NCBI GenBank assembly: GCA_012934845.2
Contig: WNNJ02003776.1
Coordinates: 248,001 to 312,000, forward strand
Direction: 5' to 3'
Origin: Pomphorhynchus laevis
Taxonomy: Eukaryota > Acanthocephala > Palaeacanthocephala > Echinorhynchida > Pomphorhynchidae
DNA: 64,000 nucleotides
Numbering within the stretch: position 1 is the stretch's first letter; every line of letters starts with the position of its first letter. A program made the translations under genes and the position numbers. The notes beneath the pieces were generated by a model. That model did no database searches, had not been told where the DNA came from, and worked only from the letters and a program-made list of their open reading frames with translations. Shown here piece by piece: positions 22,715 through 32,095 of the stretch.

Positions 22715-23200
22715 CCAATAAATGACAGAATTTATTATTGTAGAACAGTAATTTGTAAATTAAAACATAATTATACAATAGTATCGACAAACGAACTATA
22801 GTTATGTGCTGTAACGTGTAAGCATATGATACATAAAAATACTAATGACTGCATGATACTAATAATTAAATAAAAAATGTATTACGAAATTTTATCATCA
22901 CTACAATTTTCTGCTATGTACAAATAATCGACCCGATTTTTGAAATTCGGCTGTATTTACAATTACAATACTAAATGTAAGCGTATTAATAAAAATTATC
23001 GTAATTACAGTAACACATAAATTATTAATTATACATTATCATTATACTTTTTCTTTATTTACACTTTTCTTTATCTCTTTTTAAAAGATAAAAAACAACA
23101 AAAATAATTACACTTAATATAATTCTTTATTAAATTTATTTAGAAAACATAGTCGGAATTATACCTTTTTAAGTGTTCAAATGCTTGATAATTATTATAA
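22715..23200. other. AT-rich non-coding stretch
   Basis: Very AT-rich with no readable frame. It may contain Naiad 5' sequence because a Naiad endonuclease follows, but this is inference. Confidence 0.35.
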
Positions 23201-23860
23201 GTTAGATACGTCTTCATGTAACGATGTCCCAATTTATGTGAAGACCAAATGTTTAAATCTTCAGCACCATCTTCGAAAAACAATACGACAAACAAATGTT
23301 TTTCATTAAATATTAATAATAATTGTAACTGCAATACAGCAGGTGTAGTGTATCTAACACAATATACATGCGGTTTGCAATATATAGGAAAAACATATCA
23401 AATGTTAAAAACTAGGTTTAGGAAACATATTTTTAAATACCCGGGAACAATCAGGTATAGTTGAACGACAAAAATTATTTTGATATTTCGCTAGAAACTA
23501 CTAGCACCTTATGAAATTAACTTAGGGTAATATGGTAATATCTCTAGCGAAATATCAATATAATTTTTGTCGTTCATTAATAAGTTAATATAAGATTAAC
23601 TTATTACAGAAAATTATAACATAGAAAATTATTAGAAAATTATAACTTAATTAACTTAATATAATAGAAGATTAATAAGATTAATAAGTCAATATAGAAG
23701 GAGAAGGTTTTGGGAGAAAAACGATTAATACCATGTACACATTAGGATTGAATGACGTGGTACAAGGAAGTGGACGCAAACCAAGAAGTTATGGTGATAA
23801 AATAATAAGAAAAACAAAATTAAAAATACTAAAAAGATATAAAAAGATAAAAAGTCAAAA
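23201..23860 (+). mobile_element. Naiad-type PLE N-terminal endonuclease, split by a hairpin
   Basis: At 23249-23464 the frame reads NCNCNTAGVVYLTQYTCGLQ, then YIGKT, a GIY-YIG nuclease with preceding cysteines. At about 23700-23850 the same protein continues with TMYTLGLNDVVQGSGRKPRS, matching 27650-27790. A 115-bp foldback lies between the pieces. This block is the N-terminal nuclease of the element whose RT is seen at 28.5-29.8 kb. Confidence 0.65.
23462..23576. repeat. Foldback hairpin, about 34-bp arms
   Basis: Arms 23462-23495 and 23543-23576 are near-perfect complements (TGAACGACAAAAATTAT...). The size fits a small MITE, but no clear target-site duplication is seen. Confidence 0.7.
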
Positions 23861-24052
23861 TAATGCTAAATTCACTTGACATTTAATAATGTAACATTTG
23901 ATATTGAGTCCTTGTATACACATAACTGATGGAATCGCCGCAGTTCAGAAACAGTGGGCAAAGTCATACTGGCAGAATAATGAATTTAGCATTATTTTGA
24001 CTTTTTATCTTTTTATATCTTTTTTGTATTTTTAATTCTATTTTTCTTATTA
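23803..24052. repeat. Inverted duplication, about 72-bp arms with a 106-bp spacer
   Basis: Arms 23803-23874 and 23981-24052 are nearly identical when inverted. The left arm is the Naiad linker region; the spacer is unrelated sequence of higher GC. Confidence 0.8.
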
Positions 24053-24060
24053 CTTTTATA

Positions 24061-24690
24061 TTGAAGGCATGTCAGCTACTGAATTTTGTATTAAACTCGA
24101 ACACGTTCACATTTGAAGGTATTTACTAACAACAATTGGTAGGGACAACAATGACTGGTCCCGTTAATCCAACATATGCTGTAGTATTCGTAGACTCAAT
24201 TGAGAGTGATTTTGTCTATGAGCAGCGACCTCAGCCTTCTTTGTGGTTAAGATATGTTGACGACATTCTTGAAATGAGATTATTTAGTTGGAATTGAACC
24301 GGATCTTAACAAATTTGAACATATTTGCTGTTTTGAATTTCTTTTGGGGATGTAATAAAAGATAATACTATCGCGTTTATCGAAGTTATACTATATGTGT
24401 ATACAATTAGTACGTGACAATCTAGAGTACATAAGAAATTTAATGGATCATGATCCTTTATCCATGCAAGCAGTGCGTATAATCCAAAATCTAAATGACA
24501 GCTAATGAGAAATGAGGCAATTAGATATAAGAAATCTGCTTTAGTGAAGATGCGTTGGAAAAACAATAGATAGAAACACGTGAATAATTTGAACATCGTG
24601 GATATTTCAGAAACCAAATTTTAACAGGCAATTTAACAAAGTACGTAGAATGCAACGACATGACTTATAGAAGAAGAAAATGTGGCTATT
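24061..24690 (+). pseudogene. Canonical PLE reverse transcriptase fragment
   Basis: Reads QLVGTTMTGPVNPTYAVVFV (palm B region, PLE type, where intact members have MGsPlSP), then SLWLRYVDDILE, the catalytic YVDD box. Downstream the frame decays. It is a different PLE lineage from the Naiads around it. Confidence 0.65.
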
Positions 24691-25142
24691 TGATAATTAA
24701 TCAAATCAGCTAACTGAGTCTACGTATTAAATATAATTATAAAATAAACAAAACATAATCATGCTAAGTCAAAATTTAAGAACTAAATAATAAAATAAAT
24801 AATTGTTATAGATTTTTTATAATTTATATCAAGTTAAAATAAAGAATAATAAAAATAGAAAAAAAATTGAAATTTTAAATAATAATCGTTTTTATTAATT
24901 GGCTAATAAATAACATACGATGTATCAAATCAAATCAGCTAACTGAGTCTACGTATTTAATTTAATTATAAAATAAACAAAACATAATAATGCTAAATCA
25001 AAATTTAATAAGTAAATAATAAAATAAATAATTGTTATACGATTTTTTATAATTGAAATCAAGTTAAAATAAAAAATTTAAATTTAAAATAAACGTCATT
25101 TTTATGTATTAACTAGAAAATAACAGACGTTGTATCAGAATA

Positions 25143-25216
25143 AGGATTAGAGATCATCAGGAGGAACTGCTATGCTATCAGGTTTCGACCCCTAACTCCT
25201 CTACCCAACATAGCAG
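25143..25216 (-). ncRNA. Naiad 3' structured motif, copy 3
   Basis: Minus strand: outer 8-bp helix, GGGTAGAGGAG, TTAGGGGTCGAAACC, then TCCTC, CTGATGA and TCTCTAATCC. Both bases beside helix II are changed C to T relative to the other copies. Confidence 0.55.
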
Positions 25217-25230
25217 CGGGGACAAAATAA

Positions 25231-25303
25231 GGATTAGAGGTTATCAGGATGATCTGCTATACTATCAGGTTTTTGCACATAATTCCTCGACCCAACATAG
25301 CAG
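25231..25303 (-). ncRNA. Naiad 3' structured motif, copy 4 (degenerate)
   Basis: Outer helix mostly kept, but the core words have drifted (CTGATAA, CAAAAACC). It stands directly beside copy 3. Confidence 0.45.
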
Positions 25304-25330
25304 CGGGGCCAATTACGTGCTAAGGACATA

Positions 25331-25650
25331 TTTCATCTGATTAAATTTGATTTTATAGTATCTTATTCTAATGCAAAGTATATTATTTATTATCCATCCA
25401 TAAAAATTTGCCACTTAAGAGTTTAAATTTATTCTTTATATTATTGTGTTGATTTATATATTTTACTATTTTCTGCTTGATGTTATTTTTATAGTAACCT
25501 AGTTTAAAATATGTATCTATTAAATTATTTAAATGATTTTAAAGAAAGCCAATATCATTACATATTGTTGCAATTCTTAAAATTTCATTATTTAATGTAT
25601 TATATTTTATATTATATGGTATGCATTAATGCTCATGCAAAAATGTTTTT
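25331..25650 (-). mobile_element. Naiad RT ORF 3' end, inverted
   Basis: On the minus strand this matches the last ~85 codons of the Naiad RT (29560-29807), including the LWMD terminus at about 25400. It continues the unit of 24935-25330. Confidence 0.7.
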
Positions 25651-25960
25651 TAGAGTAGTTTGGGACATGTAAAAGAAGGGAATTACAGGAACGCAAAGAA
25701 CAGTAGACGACGAGAATTGTCGAGAAAAGGAAGGCTGAAAAATGAAGGGATATGATAAGTTACAAGGCAAAAAGCAATGAGAAGAAGACGAATTTGAACA
25801 CGAAAATAAATGGTAGACAAATCGAGAGAAGCAAGATGGTCAAATCTTGCTTCTCTCGAATTCTCCTACGTCTTCGTCAAAACGACGAAGACGTAGGAGA
25901 ATTCCTACGTCTTCCTTTTGCATGTATAATTATGCAAAAACATGTTTAATGTAAATTTAA
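25651..25960. other. Unassigned purine-rich stretch with two palindromes
   Basis: No recognisable frame. Palindromes: 15-bp arms 25822-25836 / 25845-25859, and 21-bp arms 25858-25878 / 25884-25904. Part of the arm sequence repeats once more at 25905-25916. Confidence 0.5.
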
Positions 25961-26128
25961 ATATTTAAGGAGAGTGAGACTATTCCGCGTGAATTTCTTG
26001 TAAAACATGTAAGCCAGACGCGAAAGAATGACGAATGCCGTTTCGTCATCACAATGACTCATCAGTGCCAGATTCCTCCCACTACTGGATGCAGAGGAGG
26101 ACTGACAGTCCTCCTCTGCATCCAGTAG
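25961..26128 (-). ncRNA. Solo copy of the type III hammerhead unit, 5' part replaced by a palindrome
   Basis: The minus strand keeps CTGATGA (26059-26065), a 4-bp stem II (GTCA/TGAC) with a 6-base loop, GAAA (26041-26044) and the 3' strand of stem III. The upper half of stem I is kept. The strand holding the cleavage site has been lost to a snap-back palindrome (26082-26103 / 26107-26128). It is related to the array at 35.4-36.7 kb. Confidence 0.75.
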
Positions 26129-26134
26129 GGGGAG

Positions 26135-27330
26135 GGATCTTAACTCCTGGGGCCCACTTCCGTGCATCTCCAAATTTGTCGCTCCAATTTATTCTCGAGT
26201 TTGTCAACTTTTGACAGCTTATCAAAGAATAGAAGTGACCGTCATAATGCTTCTAGCTTCACCATCCGATGTAGCCGGCATCAATTGTAGCCGACGTATA
26301 TTTTTACCAAAGAAAAAATCGATTTCATGCAAAAAAGACCTGCGGCCCATTTCGATTAAAATTCCTTTATATCCATCTACGAAAAAGCGCTTGTGCGTAG
26401 AATCCACGACCATTTAAGTAGGCGTAACTTAATACCACCGAGTTTTCATAGGTTTGTCAAAGGGCGCTCGGTTCATTCAGTGATTTGTGAAGTACATCAG
26501 TTTTGTCAGGATAATAGTCATCAGGTTGCTGTGGCTGTTCTTCTTGACTTTTTCGCTGCTTTTGACCGCATCTCCATTCCATTTGCTATCTCCTTTCTCA
26601 GGTCCCTTGGGTTGCCTGTAAGAATTGTTAACAGGGTGGAGCTATTATTGCACACCAAGCTATTTTTCTATGAAGAAGACCCTGATGCGCGTCAGTTCTA
26701 CCCTATTACGGGTGTGCATCAAGGATCCCTACTTTTATCAATCTTGTATCTTGATGCCTCCATTTTACTTTACAAAAAAATTAAACGCGATCAACATCTT
26801 GTGGTATACGTTAATGATACCACATCCCTGTTCTCTGGACGCATGTGCAAATATGTAGTGTCTGACATTAGCCGCTTCTTTTTAAGATTAAAATGCCAGC
26901 TTACCCCTTCCAATATTATGATAAACTCCGAAAAATCGCAGGTGGTCGTCTTTCATGGCGCCCCCTTCAACCAAATCGAAGCCTAAAAGATTAGCTTTCT
27001 AAGCACTCTCCTCCATTTTGCAGACTCAAACACTCCCCATCTTCACGAGTTAAGTAAAATATCTGGGGTTCACCGTTACGGGGAATTGGTCGGCGAAAGC
27101 TGACCTAGATAGACTTAAACGTATTCTGAAAAGAGCTAGATGGGCTCTAAACAGGCCCAGCATCTATCATTGAATGAGAAAGCTCAAGTACGCCTTTGAA
27201 GGTACTTGGGCTATCTCGGGATTAGTTTTATTCTCTAGAGGACGTCCTCCCAGAGCAAAGACTAAGATTTCTCAAGCTCTTTATCTAGAGATTACCTACC
27301 ATAGTCCGCTTGGAGTGGACTATTAGGGGT
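26135..27330 (+). pseudogene. LINE X copy 2, RT region, 5' truncated
   Basis: Aligns with 1810-3010 of the first copy: MLLASPSDVAGINCSRRIFL, FVKGRSVHSVI, LLDFFAAFDRI (motif A), GVHQGSLLLSILY (motif B) and VVYVNDTT (motif C, where YADD has become YVND). Several frameshifts occur after 26980. The palm substitution shows it is inactive. Its left edge abuts the hammerhead palindrome. Confidence 0.8.
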
Positions 27331-27540
27331 TGAGTACTTATATCCATCACCTAACGTGATAAACATACGATATGACAGTGAAATTTATCACGAAACTTTA
27401 TGACAGTCCAATTTATCACAAAAATCTTTATGTGATATAGCATAATTTGATCTCTTGGCTCGTAACACAAGTACCAAATGTAAACCGAATAACACATATA
27501 TAATATACAGCATAATAGTCGAACTATAGTTCATAAACAT

Positions 27541-28162
27541 ATGAGATTGAAAGGACATGATATTAAAAACTGTAAATTATTTATTTTAGAACATATTATC
27601 GAAGAAAACATTTCAATATTAAATCAAAAACTATTAGAAAAAGAAGATTTTTGGATTAAAACGCTTAATTCCATGTACCCATTAGGATTGAATGACGTGG
27701 TACAAGGAATTGGCAGAAGTAGTATAGTAAATAATAAACAACTATATTATAATAATCCGGTTAAACGCAAACCAAGAAGTCATGTTGATAAAAGTAATAA
27801 GAAAAATAGAGTTAAAAATATTAAAAAGATATGTATATAAACAATTAGAAATATTAAAACAACTTTTAAAAGATAATAAGCTGAAAGATCTTTATGTAAA
27901 TATAAGAAGTTTTTCTAAAGATATCATATGTTCAATAAATCAAAAATTAATTAACGACTATGATATGCAAAGTTGTATAACAGACAGTTATTGTAATACA
28001 AAATACTATAATCGTACAATAAATGTTAATAATAACAATAGAAAATATGCATTAACCATAAACTTCATTAATAAATGTATAGATAACATAAATATAGCCG
28101 GACTTTTAAATAATTATAAAAGTAAAGAAATAATTGGGTCAGATTTAAGCGGTCAGAATTAA
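27541..28162 (+). pseudogene. Naiad nuclease C-terminus and linker
   Basis: Two overlapping frames. The first ends the GIY-YIG domain with EKEDFWIKTLNSMYPLGLND, the usual W-I-x-x-L-x-x-x-x-P-x-G-L-N finish of PLE nucleases. The second is a lysine- and asparagine-rich linker ending LLNNYKSKE. The CxC motif reported for Naiad linkers is not evident here. Confidence 0.65.
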
Positions 28163-28399
28163 TTAATTATTAAGCGGTGATAAATACATGCTAATGACGT
28201 ATTTCATTTAATGAAATTTGACTATCTAGTGTAAAAGTAAAGAAATAAGAGAGAAAGTAAAAAAATAATTAATTAATAATTATTTATTATTTATTAATTA
28301 AATATATAACAACTTAAATGCTTACTTTGGCAATCCGATTTATAATGAAAGCTAGAATATTTCTAAGATAAACATTTGGAAATATTATATATTTGATAA

Positions 28400-29807
28400 A
28401 ATTAAAAATAAAATGAAAATAACAAACAATTATAAAAGAAAAGATAAAATTAATAAAGATATGTATAAAGAACTTACTAAATTAAAGGATAACTATATAA
28501 TAACAACTATTGATAAAGCTAGTAATAACTTTGTCTTCATATGCAAAAAAGCTTTATTATGATATACTAATGAAAGAGGTTAATTCTAATGATTTAAATG
28601 TAAATCCAACATATGAACGTAGTGAGTTGAGTTTAGAAACAATTATTACAAGTCACTGTTCTATAATGGATAAAAAGGGTATAAAGGTTGAATCAATAAT
28701 AAACTATACCTATACAACGTTGAAATCGAAAATTTCATAAAAATCCAATAAAACCTAGGTTCACATGTAGTGCGTTTAAATGTACATTAAAACCACTTTC
28801 TGTCTATATGAATAAAATACTTAAAGTAATTGAAGTACACTTCAAAAAATATTGTAAGGTAACCGAAATTAATACTGGTATAAAATACTATTTCAGTATT
28901 AATTCTACAAAAGAATTTTTAGAACAGACAAAAGGAATAAATTTTCAAAATATAAATACATACGATTTTTGTACGCTTTATACTAATCTAGATTTAGTAG
29001 ATATTAAAGAAGCGTTAGTAAAATTAATTAATCTTATATTCGGATAAAGATATAAATATATATGTTATAATAATTATAACGCCTATCTAACAAAAATTAA
29101 ACCATCAAGTAAATATAAATATATTGGATAAAATTGAATTAATAGAATCCTTAAATATTTTGATAAATCAAAATTATTTAAAAGTAGAAACATCTATATT
29201 TTGACAAGTAAAAGGTGTTCTAATGAGAGGGAATAGTAGCTCAATTATAGTTGACTTATTTTTAAGCTTTATAGAATATGAATTTGTACATAACTGTGTA
29301 AAAAATAAATCTAATCTATATAAATATATGAAATATATGCTTTGATACATTGATGATATATGCGTATTTAATTCTAATGATTTTTATTCAATTAGTAAAC
29401 AAATTTATCCAGAAAGCTTTATTCTTAACAAAACCAATATTAATGATAAAGGTGTATATCTAGATATGAACATTAAATTAACATTAACTAAAACTACTGT
29501 TAATTTATATCGTAAAGATGACATATTTGAATTTATAAGAAACATATTTATGCATGAGCATTCATGCATACCATATAATATAAAATATAATACTTTAAAT
29601 AATCAAATTTTAAGAATTGCAACAATATGTAATGATATTGGATTTCTTCAAAATCATTTAAATAATTTATTAGATACATATATTAAACTAGGTTACTATA
29701 AAAATAATATTAAGCAGAAAATAGTAAAATATATAAATCAACACAATAACATAAAGAATAAATTTATACTCTTAAGTGGCAAATTTTTATGGATGGATAA
29801 TAAATAA
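28400..29807 (+). pseudogene. Naiad reverse transcriptase, decayed
   Basis: Readable blocks: KDNYIITTIDKASNNFVFIC (28488 onward), RFTCSAFKCTLKPLS, INTYDFCTLYTNLDLVDI (motif A), a decayed MRGNSSSIIVDLFLSF (motif B, about 29222), YIDDICVFNS (motif C, about 29350) and the thumb through LLSGKFLWMDNK. The copy at 32191-32787 shows motifs B and C uninterrupted. Confidence 0.7.
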
Positions 29808-29881
29808 TATACTTTGTATTATAGTAAGATATTAGATAGTTTTATCAGACGAAATACATCATTAGCACGTATGTGGCCCCG

Positions 29882-29954
29882 CTGCTATGTCAGGTAGAGG
29901 AGCTAGGGGCCGAAACCTGATATCATAGCAGCTCCTCCTTATGACCTCTAATCC
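29882..29954 (+). ncRNA. Naiad 3' structured motif, copy 5: hammerhead-like with non-canonical strand order
   Basis: What is seen: CTGCTATG (29882-29889) pairs with CATAGCAG (29924-29931), and CAGGT (29891-29895) pairs with ACCTG (29915-29919). GAGGAG (29897-29902) pairs with CTCCTC (29932-29937); TAGGGG (29904-29909) pairs with CCTCTA (29945-29950, one G-U). The single-stranded words fit the hammerhead core: GTA before helix I, GAAA before helix III, and CTGATGA between helices I and II (CTTATGA in this copy, CTGATGA in most others). What does not fit: the order is cleavage-strand, GAAA-strand, CTGATGA-strand, the reverse of every known circular permutation, and two extra bases (CC) sit before GAAA. 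Catalysis is inference. Confidence 0.55.
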
Positions 29955-30180
29955 TTATTCTGATATTTAGTTTGTTATCTATTAGTCAATTTATAAAAAT
30001 TGATTTTTATTTTTAATTTCAGTTTATAATTCATCTTGATATAAATTATAGAAAATCTTATAACAATTATTTATTATTGATTAATTTTTATTATTTAACT
30101 ATTTAACTTCTATTTTGCATTATTTTTAATTTGCAATATAAAATACCTAGACTCAGTTAGCTTATTTAATTTGTTCTACT

Positions 30181-30700
30181 GACATGCTATTATTTGCCTG
30201 TGGCCTTTTTTCCCGGTAATATGACCTCTGTCAGAAGTACTGAAACTATGTATTATTGATACGACATTATTATAATTATTTTTTTCATTTTTTGCTATTA
30301 TTGGTTCTTAAAATTAAATTTAAAAAGGGAGAAGTTTGCATCCCAAGGTGTTTACACTTTAAAATGAAAACTGCTTCATGTGATCACGTTTAAGGGACCA
30401 GATAATGGCCATTAGCCAGGTAGCGTAGCGCGTGAAGTGAAGGTGGTTGATCTCAATAGATCTTGTTCCAGCCTGCAACCGCCTTAAGCAGGGCAGCCCC
30501 CTGTCAGATGCTACTGGATTGCCCGTTGTAAGTTTAGTCTGAGTCAGCTAAACTAGGTGGAGACACTTAAAAAGCAACGTGAAACATTATGACTAAACAA
30601 AAGTTACATGTACTTAAACACATTGGAAACATACGTAAGTACAAAAGATTTTAATTTTAGGTCTTTTAAATGTAATAGAAAAATTGTAAAGCTTGCGATG
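30181..30700 (-). repeat. Dispersed repeat R1, inverted copy, split by a SINE-like insertion
   Basis: 30218-30381 and 30601-30690 match 3255-3512 inverted and would be contiguous without the insert. The 3216-3515 copy serves as an empty-site reference. Confidence 0.65.
30382..30600 (+). mobile_element. Candidate tRNA-derived SINE
   Basis: This is a GC-richer 219-bp block inside repeat R1. TAGCGTAGCGCG (30421-30432) fits the Pol III A box at 11 of 12 positions; GTTCCAGCC (30465-30473) fits the B box with one mismatch. The spacing of 44 bases is that of tRNA genes. The 3' end is A-rich. No target-site duplication is clear, and only one copy lies in the window. Confidence 0.5.
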
Positions 30701-31507
30701 TTATAAATAATAATAATTGCTTTGTAAGTAATAAAATAGAGCGTTTAGAAGTTCGCAAATTAATTTTTTGGGATATACGAGCGAACAACTTAATTAACTT
30801 AAGGAATAAGATAAGCGAATTAACAATCAACATCTCAAATTGGACTTGTGAAAAATTTTGACATTATCAGCAATAAACTTAATGACTACTTCTCTAGTAC
30901 TATTCCATGTAAAAAAGTACGTTTAAATTCAAGAGATCCAACGTGGATCACTCCACTGATCAAGGAATTGCAGAAACGAAAAGATCGAGCTTACTAGAGT
31001 AACAATTCTGAAATGTACAAACAAATTAACAATAGACTGTCAAATCTAATACTTATAGAAAAATCATGCTGCTTTAAAAAGCAATTATGCATAAATCGTT
31101 GTGGTTCTCTATGGAAAGGAGTAAATGCAATTAGAAAGCAGGCACCTATATCGGAGTTTGATGAACTCACGGATGAAAGACTTAAAGCGACAGTCAACCT
31201 TATCAATTCTAATTTAACAAATGGAATCTTAACAGAGCATAATAACAGCTTACTAATCGCATTTGATGATAATATTTCTAACTTTGATCAATTTATGGAT
31301 ACAATTTCACCGCTAGAAGAACACTCGACAATATTAAAGATAAGGAAAAACAAATCATTTAGGCCAGGTATGCCTATATGGGCTCTACATGAATTAGCTG
31401 AATTTTTAGCAGAACATCTTTCAATTATGTTTACCTCCATATTCAGAATAGGAATTGTTCCAAGTTGCTTAAAACAGTCTATGATTCGCTTGATACCCAA
31501 AGACAAA

Positions 31508-31550
31508 TTACCTATCACAATCGACAATTTTAGGCGATTGTGATAGGTAA
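31508..31550. repeat. Palindrome, 16-bp arms, 11-base centre
   Basis: Arms 31508-31523 and 31535-31550; it duplicates and inverts LINE RT coding sequence exactly where the frame breaks. Confidence 0.85.
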
Positions 31551-32032
31551 TAAGTCTAGTACCAGCTATAGCTAAAGTCCTAGAGATGTGTTTTAAAAAG
31601 AGATTTTTGGATAAATACATAACTACGGTACCTAACTCTCAATTTACTTTCAAACCTAACAGCAATGCTACGAACGCCCTTGTCGCGATTAATGAACGAA
31701 TGCTAAAAGAACTTGACTCATCAAGCTGTCCCGTAGTACAAATTATTCAATTCGATATTTCAAAAGCCTTCGATTGTGTCAATCATCACATTTTAATCAA
31801 GTTAGTTAAAAACAGCTTCCCATACTGGCAAATTCCCATACTGGGAATTATTTCTTTATATTTACTAGATAGAACTCAACGTGTAGGTTACAAAGAGATA
31901 GTTTCAGAGAGTTCTACAATGTCGATCGCAGTACCTCAAGGAAGCACGTTATCACCGTTTTTATTCGCCGTCTATGTTGATGATTTTTATTCTATTCTGC
32001 AATCCAGCGTATGTGTGAAATTCGCTGATGAA

Positions 32033-32075
32033 ATCTCCATAATTGTAAGTTCGTCGAACTTACAATTATGGAGAT
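32033..32075. repeat. Palindrome, 21-bp arms, 1-base centre
   Basis: Arms 32033-32053 and 32055-32075 are perfect complements. It marks the transition from LINE RT to Naiad sequence. Confidence 0.9.
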
Positions 32076-32095
32076 GTTACTTACAATTAATTCCA

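Larger units (their letters stand above)
24702..25330 (-). mobile_element. Two Naiad terminal units in tandem, inverted, with two structured motifs
   Basis: Both units begin with CAGCTAACTGAGTCTACGTA (24708 and 24935). The first is truncated after about 220 bp; the second continues into two copies of the structured motif. Tandem and inverted partial units are the usual product of PLE insertion. Confidence 0.7.
27521..30180 (+). mobile_element. Naiad-type Penelope-like element, nearly full length, decayed
   Basis: The order is GIY-YIG nuclease end (27541-27840), linker (27840-28160), a DKG-like block (TTIDKASNNFVFI, about 28505), RT fingers and palm (28800-29400), RT C-terminus ending LWMDNK (29807), structured motif (29882-29954) and tail to GACTCAGTTAGCTTATTTAA (about 30170). 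The nuclease precedes the RT and the ORF ends with the RT. This permuted order defines Naiads, as against canonical PLEs with a C-terminal nuclease. The copy has several breaks. Confidence 0.75.
30840..32095 (+). pseudogene. CR1/L2-like LINE RT, 5' truncated, with internal palindromes
   Basis: Reads RDPTWITPLIKELQKRKDRA, then LSIMFTSIFRIGIVPSCLKQ with the RT start MIRLIPKDKLPITIDNFR. After a palindrome it continues with LEMCFKKRFLDKYI, FDISKAFDCVNHHILIKL (motif A), AVPQGSTLSPFLFAVYVDDF (motif B) and VCVKFADEISIIV (motif C, FADD changed to FADE). It is broken by palindromes at 31508-31550 and 32033-32075, the latter forming the joint with the next Naiad. Confidence 0.75.

Noticed and set aside
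24306-24617. 103-residue minus-strand frame
   Set aside because: It is hydrophobic and AT-driven, lying opposite a decayed PLE RT; no independent evidence.
30382-30600. A functional tRNA gene
   Set aside because: A and B boxes are present, but no acceptor stem or anticodon arm folds, so it was kept as a SINE candidate.
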